Shown: positions 20,045 to 29,364 of the stretch, piece by piece
How positions within the stretch are numbered: the stretch's first letter is position 1
How the letters are laid out: each line of letters begins with the position of its first letter
Assembly (NCBI GenBank): GCA_963930775.1
Contig: OZ005695.1
Coordinates: 7,192,001-7,256,000 of the forward strand
Source of the DNA: Cliona cf. orientalis
Taxonomy: Eukaryota > Porifera > Demospongiae > Clionaida > Clionaidae
DNA length: 64,000 bases
Reading direction: 5' to 3'
Notes under the pieces: model-generated
What the model was told of the DNA's origin: nothing
The model's input: only the letters and a program-made list of their open reading frames with translations
The model's database searches: none
Translations under genes and position numbers: made by a program

Positions 20045-20660
20045 GAGCAGTCACTTTTGAAAGCATTTTACAACTTACGGAACAGTTTTAGGAAGAATTA
20101 GCAGCACCTGACAGAGGACAGCAGCTATTAGTGTACCAAAGCTATATGCCAGCCAGCTCCAAATTGGGAGAGCAGTGCCTTGGAGTGTCAGCCATAGTGG
20201 TGCACAAATGTACACATCAAGAATTAAAGCGCCAACAAGTAAATTAATTTTCTTGCTATCTTTACAATCATCCCGCTCAATTTTTCTCGTCATAATTGCA
20301 AGTAGAACCATTATCAATGCCAGTAAAGTTGAATAACCAAAGGCAAAAAAAATCCAAAGCCCATGATGCACAGACCAACATGGCTGGACTACTCGAATAA
20401 ACGGTGGCACAGTGTTTGAGATAAGCTGCTCTACATCTATGACACGAGGAACATCAAAACTTGCCCACATAATCAACACAATGATCTTCACGGAAAGGAT
20501 ACTTAAGATGAGAATGAAGAGACCTTGATCAGAACAGAGTTTGCTGATTTTACCAAACGTATTGACGATGAAATAAATGCGAAGGGTTTTGGCAATCACG
20601 GTGGCAAATATTATATCTATTCCCATATTTGTAATGGAGATATCAAACAAACAAACTGAT
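20045..20660 (-). pseudogene. psiC: receptor fragment, TM3 to TM7 only
   Basis: A 191-codon open stretch starting near MFDISITNMGIDIIFATVIA covers TM3 to TM7 with KTLRIY and TRKIERDDCKDSKKIN. It corresponds to 40045-40680 of psiK. At about 20655 the coding sequence stops abruptly and joins sequence that in block beta lies upstream of the start codon (about 42675). A deletion has therefore removed everything from the start codon to TM3. A substitution also puts a stop after LPKTVP near 20075. The product would lack the ligand domain; not expected to work. Confidence 0.85.
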
Positions 20661-21141
20661 TGCGTGACAGTATCACGTAATTACAGTCTACTTTGTGAAG
20701 CCATCTATAATAGCTATTGTAATTAATAGTCAATGATTTTGCATGATCAGTATAATATTGTAGACTTCATTATTAAAAATAGTAGCTGAGATGTTATGGA
20801 CATGGGAGGGTTTCTGTTGTACAAATTGGCTAATTTGCTCTAAAAAATCTGTGGCTTATTAATTTTGAGCTAAAATATACTCATGGTCAACAAATTACAC
20901 AACTATCTTCCTCTGGACCTATTATGTTCCGTGATGTCGGCATGCAGGTGTATATACAGCGATAATGTCATAACTATACATCACTTCCTTGAATTGGCTA
21001 TGCATGGGTTTTCACAGATGTCATGACATTATACTATCGACTAACCTACTAGCTACTGTGCAATTCTGAATAGATATCAAATACTTAAATGGTATCACTT
21101 TTCTCTGATTTTGTGATTTGTCATGATAACTTCTGTCATGA

Positions 21142-21142
<1 letters not shown>
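20661..21142. other. Receptor 5' spacer, copy of 42680-43158
   Basis: No gene. This is the repeated 5' spacer of type-A receptors, also seen at 27900-29180, 33480-33960 and 36850-38110 (for example TTTGTGAAGCCATCTATAAT and GGCTATGCATGGGTTTTCAC). Confidence 0.6.
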
Positions 21143-21173
<31 letters not shown>

Positions 21174-22002
21174 CAAGGAGACCACACAACAAGCAGAAAA
21201 AAAATTGTCCGGAAACCATGATATAGTTGAGCTGGATGCTTAGTAGAGCCATACAATGCAAGCAGGCAGCCTATACTCCAATTTTGGCCAAATTGGGTAA
21301 AGGTCGACACGTCTATGTGCGCGCGTAGCCCCGCCCCTCACGTAGCGCGTGGGCGGAAACATTGCAAATGCATGGCTTCCTATACAAACATATGGGGAAA
21401 CTTCAAAGGGCCATAACTTTAATTGTAAGGTGTGAATCAAAATTTCCCGCCATCAAAATTCTAGTTTTGACCCATTCTGCGTGCCCATGTAAAAATTATC
21501 CCCCCAAGTGCTCCCAAACCCCCCATGAATTAGATTATTTAATTATTTAATTATTTAAATTTGCTTTTTTTTTCTACTTGTTGTGTAACAAGGAGACCAC
21601 ACAACAGCAGAAAAAAAATTGTCCGGAAACCATGATATAGTTGAGCTGGATGCTTAGTAGAGCCATACAATGCAAGCAGGCAGCCTTTACTCAAATTTTG
21701 GCCAAATTGGGTAAAGGTCGACACGTCTATGTGCGCGCGTAGCCCCGCCCCTCACGTAGCGCGTGGGCGGAAACATTGCAAATGCATGGCTTCCTATACA
21801 AACATATGGGGAAACTTCAAAGGGCCATAACTTTAATTGTAAGGTGTGAATCAAAATTTCCCGCCATCAAAATTCTAGTTTTGACCCATTCTGCGTGCCC
21901 ATGTAAAAATTATCCCCCCAAGTGCTCCCAAACCCCCCATGAATTAGATTATTTAATTATTTAATTATTTAAATTTGCTTTTTTTTTCTACTTGTTGTGT
22001 AA
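21174..22002. repeat. Two tandem 415-bp units in the retroposon 3' part
   Basis: Units 21174-21588 and 21589-22002 are almost identical (a one-base gap and two or three changes). Each unit starts near ACACAACAAGCAGAAAAAAA and ends with a reverse-complement-like TTTTTTTTCTACTTGTTGTGT-type sequence, so each unit has its own inverted ends. Each carries the same 62-codon frame, which has no recognised relatives and may be incidental. Confidence 0.85.
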
Positions 22003-22092
22003 TAACTATAACAATTTATGTCTTTCGTGACAACGGTATACATGAATAGCCAGAAGGCTAATACGAGCATGTAACCTGACTAGTACTACCAG

Positions 22093-22794
22093 CTAACTCT
22101 TAAGTTTTGACCTTGTTCTGGAAGCTACTGGAGTATGCTCTGAGTGTTTGGTGCACTGATGTTGCTCTCCATCATCAGTTTCTTCCCCTTCAGAAGAGAT
22201 TTCAGAGGTAGATGATGATTCACTTGGGGTTTGGAGGGTAGCTCGAAGATGGGCTGGAAATCTTAGTTTCCAGCAAGGAGGGAGGCGAGCTTTTCTTCTT
22301 CTCCTAGTTGTCACTTGTGTCCACTGCTGCTCTGCCTCATCACTTTGATTCTTCAACTCACTTTCCACTGCAGAGTGGGGAGGTGAAGGACTACACCCAC
22401 TGCCCTGGGAAGACTTTGAAGCACGTCCAAGTTGGGTGGCATTATTTGGGGTTGGTAAAGCACTAGATGCACAAGTAGCCTCAAGAGATGGCTTGAGTGG
22501 CTCAAGAGTAGGTTTATCATTAAAGTTAGTTGCAGCTGGTACCATTTTTCTGGCCTTAGCTCTCTTTCTTCTCTTCCTCTTTCTCTTTGACTGGACTTCA
22601 CTCTTCAAATCAGGGGCAGGCCAGAAGAAGCTGACAGAGAAGCCACCTGTGGTTGACTTGGCAGTCCACATTGCTTCATCCAGTCTCAAACAGCTTTGCT
22701 GAAGCTGGAGACTTAGCGACAGGGGAAAGCCCAGGGCACACAATGAGGCAAAGTTGCCTTCTAGCACAGCCACTTTGATGGCCTTGTCAGCCAT
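22093..22794 (-). CDS. ORF of the retroposed element, basic Ser-rich protein of unknown function
   Basis: A 233-codon open frame from the ATG at 22794, eight bases inside the element's 5' end. The first 45 residues are mildly hydrophobic (VLEGNFASLCALGFPLSLSL). Then comes GGFSVSFFWPAP, a very basic stretch KRKRKRRKRAKARK that looks like a nuclear or nucleic-acid-binding signal, a long Ser/Pro/Gln-rich linker with TTRRRRKARLPP, and an acidic Ser-rich part (SSEGEETDDGE). I do not recognise the family. A small basic protein with no polymerase would fit an ORF1-like or accessory protein of a non-LTR element, or a retrocopied host transcript. The frame is uninterrupted, in line with recent insertion. 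Confidence 0.55.
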   Translation of the reverse strand: MADKAIKVAVLEGNFASLCALGFPLSLSLQLQQSCLRLDEAMWTAKSTTGGFSVSFFWPAPDLKSEVQSKRKRKRRKRAKARKMVPAATNFNDKPTLEPLKPSLEATCASSALPTPNNATQLGRASKSSQGSGCSPSPPHSAVESELKNQSDEAEQQWTQVTTRRRRKARLPPCWKLRFPAHLRATLQTPSESSSTSEISSEGEETDDGEQHQCTKHSEHTPVASRTRSKLKS

Positions 22795-22985
22795 TTTTTT
22801 CAACTTAGCAAATTATAAACATAGTAGTTAGCTATTAGTAAAATAAAATATCCAGCATAGTATAATAATATTATTTCACATATTATTATTATGTTCTAAT
22901 TAATTATGTCAGCAGTGCCCTAGTGAGAGTTCTGTTAGGAGGGGCAGTCTATGGTATTCATATCGAGATCAGCATCATCGCTTAT

Positions 22986-23223
22986 CAGGGTTTCATCCAG
23001 AAAGAAAATTTGGGGGAGAAGTGGGTGTGGCAGTTTCACGCACCGTGACCCCTCCCCCAATTAAGCATTGATATGGATTAATGATTGTATTTTCTGATGT
23101 CACTGAGGTATTGCATAGTTTTATCTAGTGCTCTTAAATAATTGAGTCATGAAGTAGGAGACTATACTGATCACTTGCAATGCGACGCAAAAATATACAC
23201 GCTCCTCTTCCCCCACCATGCAC

Positions 23224-23274
<51 letters not shown>

Positions 23275-23383
23275 GATCTCTCTCTCTCCTTTTCCTCTTT
23301 TCTTCTTTCTCTCTTTCTTTTTTTTTTGGGGGGGGGGGGTGAGGGGGGAAGCTTCCCCCCCCCCCCCAATGGATGAAACCCTG
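22986..23383. mobile_element. 398-bp inverted-repeat element with CT and G/C runs (copy alpha)
   Basis: The element starts CAGGGTTTCATCC and ends GGATGAAACCCTG. CTTAT flanks it on both sides (22981-22985, 23384-23388). The empty site GCTTATGTACCACC is seen at about 34131. Inside are a CT microsatellite (about 23221-23310), a T run, a G run, a palindrome around AAGCTT and a C run. The 5-bp duplication does not settle the family. It is present in both blocks, so it inserted before they split. Confidence 0.8.
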
Positions 23384-23388
23384 CTTAT

Positions 23389-25120
23389 GTACCACCAAAG
23401 GAAGAATCATCACCTGATATAGGACGACAGCTGCTGTAATGCTAATAATATTATAGAACACCACGTTATAGTAATTACCTCATAAGGGTATCAGCATTAC
23501 TTCGGAATATAATCCATAGAGGCACACTGAATCTAACATAACTAGTCCAAGGATTGCAGAATAGCTGACCAGAGAAGGATGCCAAATATTGATGTGCTCA
23601 GACTGACACTCCTGTGTTACTTGGAAAAATGGAGGTACCCTTTGAGATACAAACTGCTCCACATCGATAACATGAGCAATATCTACGTTTGCCCAGATAA
23701 TTAAAATAATTATAATAATCTTCCCAGAAACAATGTACGGAAGCCACAATGCCTAAGATAATAAGAATTTGATCGGTATAGGCACGATCAACTTTGCCAT
23801 ATGCATTAAAGATAATAGTAAATACATAGGGTCTTGGAAATTACCGTAGCAAAATTATGTCAGATCCTACAATTAAGATATCAAAATTATATACAAATGA
23901 ATTTCTCAAGATCTAGAATCTCTTGGTTTTCAATAACAAGTATTTTTTGGTGATAGTGTGAAACAAGGATAAAGTGAGGAGAAAATAGCAGCCTACAAAC
24001 AGACAGCGGCTGAGGGTATTGCTGGTGGCTTTTGGTTCATTACGGTAATAAATGAAGAGGTGCATTGAAATTATTAAAAACAAAGCAAAGTATGACAAGG
24101 ATCGACAGAAGCATTGCAACTATAGCAGGGTATACTAAATAGATATGATCAAGAGTAACACTTGGAATGACTCCTAGCACGCTTACATTCAGAATAAGCA
24201 GATTTAGTGAGCTGTAGTACAACCCTATCTGCACCGGTTGTCCATTCTGGAGTTAAAGAATTTCTATTGAAGTCTGAGCGGCTGCTGCACTATGGCTAAA
24301 GTTTATCCAGCCAGTGGCACCTTGAAATGAGAGTTGAGAAAAGAATTCCTCAAGTACATCTATGATCTCAATCCCGGTATCCTGGTGGATGTTGGTGAGA
24401 GAAAGGTTTCTTTCGTTTAGTACACTGAGTGATCTGTTGATAGTAAGTGCTACTGCCCAAATGGAGTCATAGAGTACATTACATTTTGCATATGGATTAC
24501 TTTGAAGAGAGAAATTTAGTTCTACTGAAGATTTCTCTAGCTTTTCAAGGTATACTTTATGATAAGCGCTGTAGTTGAGTCCAGATGGTAAAATATCTCG
24601 TGGATTAAATTTTGCATGAGCTAAATGAAGAAATACCACATTATTGATGGCTTAAACTTGACAGTAATCGTTGAAGATGTTAGGTTTACAGTTTTACTGA
24701 TGTCAGCGAAAATCCAAGCATAATTCGGCCATTTAAAGCCATTAAAATATGCAGCACAAAGAATATCAACAGCTTCAGATTGTGGGATAAATGCAACAGT
24801 AATTTGATATGCCATATATACCGTTGCAAGTTTTGTAAATACTCTGTTGGAGAGAGAAATGTCTCTATATGCGTTGCTATTTGAATACCTTGTTCTTTGG
24901 CATTCCTTAGGAAGGTACATGTTGAGTCCACAAAACATTGGGTGTCGACTGCTTATGACTGCAATTCTTTTCCACCCAAAGCTCTGCATTAGATGAATAG
25001 TTGCTGAATGTATGGATTCCCTTAAGGGCAGGATACTATGATGTAGATGAGGAGGACTATCAACTGTTATTGAATTAGTAGCTGAATTAAATCTGAACAA
25101 CATGTGTGATCCAAGAGTCA
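23389..25120 (-). pseudogene. psiD: decayed receptor, N-terminus and TM5-TM6 parts missing
   Basis: A class C receptor relic running on the minus strand from VVQISATS (about 25080) to the LPK tail (about 23390). The flytrap core LSVLNERNLSLTNIHQDTGI is still perfect, but there are several frame breaks, in-frame stops and a deletion that joins GLVM directly to the TM6-TM7 loop. At 25120 it is cut off and joined to the 3' side of the R4 block. Its close twin psiL (43737-45660) shares the major lesions, so the gene was dead before it was duplicated. A 15-nt deletion near the tail (GAAGAATCATCACCTGA) is shared with psiE and psiH as well. Confidence 0.88.
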
Positions 25121-25528
25121 TGAAGTGACATATATGAACTAGAAATTACTTCAGAACTTCTTGATGCAAAATACGATGTGAATAAAATTAATAAGCTAAG
25201 CTTTTACGAGATATTAACAATAGTCATAAATCATAAACACTTGACCAACATAGACAGGCAAATGTAACACCAATGCTATAATATACCACTGCACCATAGT
25301 GTATAGCAGAGTCAGTAACCGTGCTAAGTATCACCTATAGTACAGCTACCGGGTATGTTAATTTTTTGTTCTTTAAAGTCAAAACATTAGAAAAATTTTA
25401 TAATATTATGACGTGACTATAATAATGTGTGATGATTACATTATAAAAGCTGATTGTATAGATTTATAGCTATAACGTTAATTTACTAGCAAACATATTA
25501 TTATAAACTTTTCCAGTTGGATGCTCAA
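25121..25528. other. 3' spacer of R4 with an R1-like tail relic
   Basis: Bases 25135-25215 are the second copy of the receptor tail relic (SYFASRSSEVISSS then a stop on the minus strand). The rest matches 15920-16184 and 45760-46095, the 3' sides of R3 and R6. No gene. Confidence 0.55.
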
Positions 25529-27826
25529 TCAATGCTCTGTCTGAGATCCTGTGATTTCTCTCCATATAGTGTGTAATCGACCCTGAAAGTTGCGTACCAC
25601 TAATGGAATAGTTTTTGGAAGAAGCAACAGCACCTGACAGAGGATAGCAGCTATTAGTGTACAAAAATTATATGCCAGCCACACCAAAACTGGGCCTTGG
25701 AGTATGAACCATAGTGGTGCAAGAATGTAGACATCAAGAGCTAAAGCACCAACAAGTAGATTAATTTTCTTGCTATCTTTGTAATCTCTCCGTTTGATTT
25801 TCCTCGTCATAATTGCAAGTAGAATCATTATTAGTGATAGTAAAGTAGAGTAGCCAAAGGTAAGAATAGTCCAAAACCCTTGGTACATAGAACGACATTG
25901 CTGCACTACTTGAATAAATGGTGGCACAGTTGTTGAGATAAGTTGCTGAACATCTATGATACGAGGAACATCAAAACTTCCCCAGATAACCAACATAATA
26001 ATTTTCAAAGAAATGATGCTTGAGATGAGAATGAAGAGACCTCGATCAGAACAGAGTTTGCTGACTTTACCAAATGTTTTGAAGATGTGGTAAACGCGAA
26101 GTGTCTTGGCAATTACAGTTGCAAAAACTAAATCAATTCCCACATTTGTAACACAAAGATTAAACATACAGACAAACATTCGAAGGGACTGCTTGTTTCC
26201 ATAGATGCTTATTCCACTGGTAATATCCTGGATAAAGGATGAGGTGAGAAGAAAATAGCAGCCAATGAACATGCATAGGCTGAGAGTGAAGCTTGTTGCC
26301 TTAACTGCCTGTTGTTTACGGTAGTAAATGAAGAGGCACATTGAAATCGTTGTCAAGGCAAAACCTAATACAATTAATAATGCAAGGAGTACTGTCAATT
26401 TGATGGGGTATACAATATAGATACGATTGAGTGTGTCACTTGGAATTATTCCTAACACACTTCTATTCAATGTAAGGTGATTTAGTGAATGATCGTACGA
26501 TGATATTTGTACTGGTTGTCCATTCTGGATTTGAAGAATTTCGATTGAGGTCTGAGCAGCTGCTGCACTATGGCTGAAGTTTAGCCAGCCAGTGGCACCT
26601 TGAAATGAGAGTTGAGAAAGTTGCTCCTCAAGTACATCCATGATCTCAATACCTGTATCCTGGTGGATGTTGGTGAGAGAAAGGTTTCTCTCATTTAGTA
26701 TACTGAGTGATCTGTTGATAGTAAGTGCCAATGCCCAAATGGAGTCATAGAGTACATTTGCATATGGATTACTTTGAAGAGAGACATTTATTTCCACTGA
26801 AGATTTCTCTAGTTCTTTAAGGTACGCTTCATTATAGCCCCAGTAGTTGAGTCCTGATTGCAATAGTAACTTAGGATTCATTAAGGTGTGTGTTAAATGA
26901 AGAAACATGGCATTGTTTATAGTATCAGGTTGACAATCACCACTAAACGTTTCAGGTCTGCTGATGTCAGCAAAAATCCAAGCATAATCCGGCCACTGGA
27001 ACCCATTAAGATATGCAGAGCAAAGAATATCAACAGCTTCAGATTGTGGAACAAATGCAACAACAATTTTGATGCCATACCTTTGCAACTGAAATAGGTA
27101 TTCATTTGGAGAGTGAAATGTCTCCAGACGAATTTCAATTTGAATACCATGTTCTTTTGCACTCCTGAGGAAAGCACTTTTTGAATTTATAAAATTTGAA
27201 TTTTGATTGCTTATGACTGCTATCTTCTTCCATCCTAAGCTCTGTATTAGCTGCACTATAGCTGAGGCAATGGACTCCCTTAGAGGCAGGATACTATGCT
27301 GTAGATGAGGAGTTCTGTCGATGTCATTGACATTATCAACTAACGAAGTGGCTGAAATCTGAACAACTGGTGCTATCCAATAGTGTGCTAATGGTGACAA
27401 ATGTTGGGCAAGATTGGGACAAAAGTAGCCCACAATACCTATGGTGATGTTGTGATTTGATGTTAACTCTTCAACAAAGGGGACTATTCCCTCAACTAAC
27501 TCACACTGAGGAACTCTGACTGGTACGACTTCAAATTGATGGCCACTTAACAAATTGGGAATATTATTGATCTCTTTGGCAGCTAAATGTGCTCCTGGAA
27601 GAATCTCTTCACATTTTTGCCAATCGGGCAATTGTACATTGTCTGATTGATACACACCGTTGGTTGAAACAACTGCCATAACTTGCAAATGTGTACGTGT
27701 AGGTTCTCTAGTACTGCAGGTAGGAGTCACATCGGTGCATACCACTAATGGATGATCTATGCATAGGAGCAACAACAGAACTGTAACACAAGGTGGTAAC
27801 TGTGACTGCCACATTTTCTTCTTCAT
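25529..27826 (-). CDS. R4: GABA-B-like class C GPCR, N-terminal type A
   Basis: Intact single-exon receptor, 765 residues, start MKKKMWQSQLPPCVTVLLLL, a clear signal peptide. The flytrap domain carries VPQC and GYFCPN and the conserved core from SLQSNPYANVLYDSIW to GATGWLNFSHS. The membrane part has AVKATSFTLSL, AKTLRVYHIF and TRKIKRRDYKDSKKIN, and the tail ends REITGSQTEH. It is the closest relative of R6, with which it occupies the same place in blocks alpha and beta. Point differences of note: WQKCEEILPG has an extra Cys, and SVEIN replaces SVELN. The proline-rich TM7 entry is shorter than in R3 (ILQGPVLVWLAY). The start is the first ATG and is conserved in R5, R6 and psiK. Confidence 0.94.
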   Translation of the reverse strand: MKKKMWQSQLPPCVTVLLLLLCIDHPLVVCTDVTPTCSTREPTRTHLQVMAVVSTNGVYQSDNVQLPDWQKCEEILPGAHLAAKEINNIPNLLSGHQFEVVPVRVPQCELVEGIVPFVEELTSNHNITIGIVGYFCPNLAQHLSPLAHYWIAPVVQISATSLVDNVNDIDRTPHLQHSILPLRESIASAIVQLIQSLGWKKIAVISNQNSNFINSKSAFLRSAKEHGIQIEIRLETFHSPNEYLFQLQRYGIKIVVAFVPQSEAVDILCSAYLNGFQWPDYAWIFADISRPETFSGDCQPDTINNAMFLHLTHTLMNPKLLLQSGLNYWGYNEAYLKELEKSSVEINVSLQSNPYANVLYDSIWALALTINRSLSILNERNLSLTNIHQDTGIEIMDVLEEQLSQLSFQGATGWLNFSHSAAAAQTSIEILQIQNGQPVQISSYDHSLNHLTLNRSVLGIIPSDTLNRIYIVYPIKLTVLLALLIVLGFALTTISMCLFIYYRKQQAVKATSFTLSLCMFIGCYFLLTSSFIQDITSGISIYGNKQSLRMFVCMFNLCVTNVGIDLVFATVIAKTLRVYHIFKTFGKVSKLCSDRGLFILISSIISLKIIMLVIWGSFDVPRIIDVQQLISTTVPPFIQVVQQCRSMYQGFWTILTFGYSTLLSLIMILLAIMTRKIKRRDYKDSKKINLLVGALALDVYILAPLWFILQGPVLVWLAYNFCTLIAAILCQVLLLLPKTIPLVVRNFQGRLHTIWREITGSQTEH

Positions 27827-29364
27827 TCGTTACTTCGTTGTATCAGTCAACTAACTATAGCTAGTGCACTCAATCCATACACTTAGTAAAAATTAATAGT
27901 GCTAATTTCCATCCTGATTGTGAGATAGTATTACGTAATTACAGTCTACTTTGTGAAGCCATCTATAATAGTTATTGTAATCAACAGTCAATGGTCTTGC
28001 ATGATCAGTACATTGTAGACTTCATTAGTAGCCGAGATGCTATGTACATGGGAGGGTTTCTGTTGTACAAAATGATGTTTATGCATGCATAAACTAGAAT
28101 TAATCGTGCCATGCCAATGCACACGGCCCGTCTCCAGAGTGCCATCATGCAGGGTGCGCATGCGCACATAAGTATAAACCTCATGAATATTATAATCATA
28201 CAGGTAAAGTAATTAATCATTACACAAACCAATGTGGAAATGTTTACAAACGCACATACTAGATAGTACCTGTTCTTGCCATTGTTCACCTACATAGGTG
28301 TTCAATTGCACAAATTATTATGCACACTCGTAAGGAATATTTTGGGCGTAACTTGGGTTGCTGACTACGTATACAGCTGGGTAACTTAGATATGGAAATT
28401 ATAGTCGAAGTCACCAGATTTGATTACCAGCGTGGGAGTCCTGCCATTAGAGGCCAGGTACCAACTCATTGGAGAATAGGCTAGTAGCTACTAGCGTGGG
28501 AGTCCCAACCTTAAGTTAGGTACCAACTGGCCACAGAGCCAGCGTGGGAGTCCCGACCGTGAAGTTGAGTGCCAACCAGTACCAGGGGTGGTGACATCCA
28601 GCAATACAAGAACAAAGATGCTGGTATGACCATTAAGTCACAGGAAATGGTCAACCGTGAGTCAGCCTCTCCTACTATGCTAGTGTATGTGAATGTATGT
28701 GTGTGCGTGTACTAGCTGGTGAGTACATGATGTTTTGGTTGTCTGGGTAGGTGGGAAGGCTATTTTTTCACCACGGAGCTTCTTCTGCATTGCAGAGCAG
28801 GGATGTGCGTTAACTGGAACGAGCATGTATACAAGTTGGCATGAAACAGCTATTAATTGGCTAATTTACTCCAAAAAATTCTGTGGCTTATTAATTTCGA
28901 GCTAAAGTTTACTCATGGCCAACAAATCGCACAACTGTCTTCCTCTGGACCTATTATGTTCAGCATGCAGGTGTCAGCAATAATGTCATGACTATAATAA
29001 TATTATATCACTTTCTTGAATTGGCTATGCATGGGTTTTCACAGATGTCATGACATACTATACTAATGACTAACCTACTAGCTACTGTGCAATTCTGAAT
29101 AGATATCAAATATATGATGCCTTAAATGGTATCACTTTTCTCTGATTTTGTGACTTGACATAATAACTTCTGTCATGAAAACTGCGACATAGTAGTTAGC
29201 TATTAGTAAAATTATGATAAATAAAATATCCAGCATAGTATAATATTTCACATACTATTATGTTCTAATTAATTATTTCAGCAGTGCATGCCCTAGTGAG
29301 AGTTCTCAGTGTTAGGAGGGGCAGTCTATGGTATTCATATCATCGAGATCAGCATCATCGCTTT
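27827..29364. other. 5' spacer of R4, copied at 36786-38286
   Basis: No intact gene. The spacer holds the segment at about 28184-28828 that is inverted relative to the copy at 37129-37747. It then continues with the shared spacer sequence (GCTATGCATGGGTTTTCAC, ATATCCAGCATAGT) into the tail of psiE. Confidence 0.65.
28184..28828. repeat. 0.64-kb spacer segment inverted between paralogous blocks
   Basis: The segment from the ATTATAATCATACAGGTAAA end to the GTTAACTGGAACGAGCA end is found at 37129-37747 as its reverse complement, while the flanks on both sides (TAAACCT on the left, ACAAGTTGGCATGAAACAGC on the right) keep their orientation. It contains three tandem units of about 50-65 bp starting AGCGTGGGAGTCC (about 28430, 28493, 28542). 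Confidence 0.85.

Larger units (their letters stand above)
21148..22801 (-). mobile_element. Retroposed element, poly(A) tail, one ORF and tandem repeats in its 3' part
   Basis: The unfilled site is visible in block beta (about 43150-43165, AAAACTTAGCAAATT). Here AACTT is repeated on both sides (21143-21147 and 22802-22806). A run of 28 T (21146-21173) is the poly(A) tail of a minus-strand transcript. Going 5' to 3' on the minus strand there is a very short leader, an ORF (22794-22093), about 90 bases, and two tandem 415-bp units. The layout fits a non-LTR retroposon or a non-autonomous partner of one. No reverse transcriptase is present. It inserted after blocks alpha and beta were formed, so it is young. 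Confidence 0.75.

Noticed and set aside
21362-21964. Two identical 62-codon frames, MQMHGFLYKHMGKLQRAI...
   Set aside because: They lie in the duplicated 415-bp units, on the strand opposite to the element's ORF; the identity follows from the tandem duplication and no known domain is seen.
23121-23464. Long open frames on both strands rich in Ser-Leu or Arg-Glu
   Set aside because: They are translations of the CT microsatellite and G/C runs inside the 22986-23383 element; the same holds for 43526-43821.
28430-28600. CRISPR-like spaced repeats (AGCGTGGGAGTCC three times)
   Set aside because: Only three imperfect units with related spacers in an animal genome; an ordinary tandem repeat.
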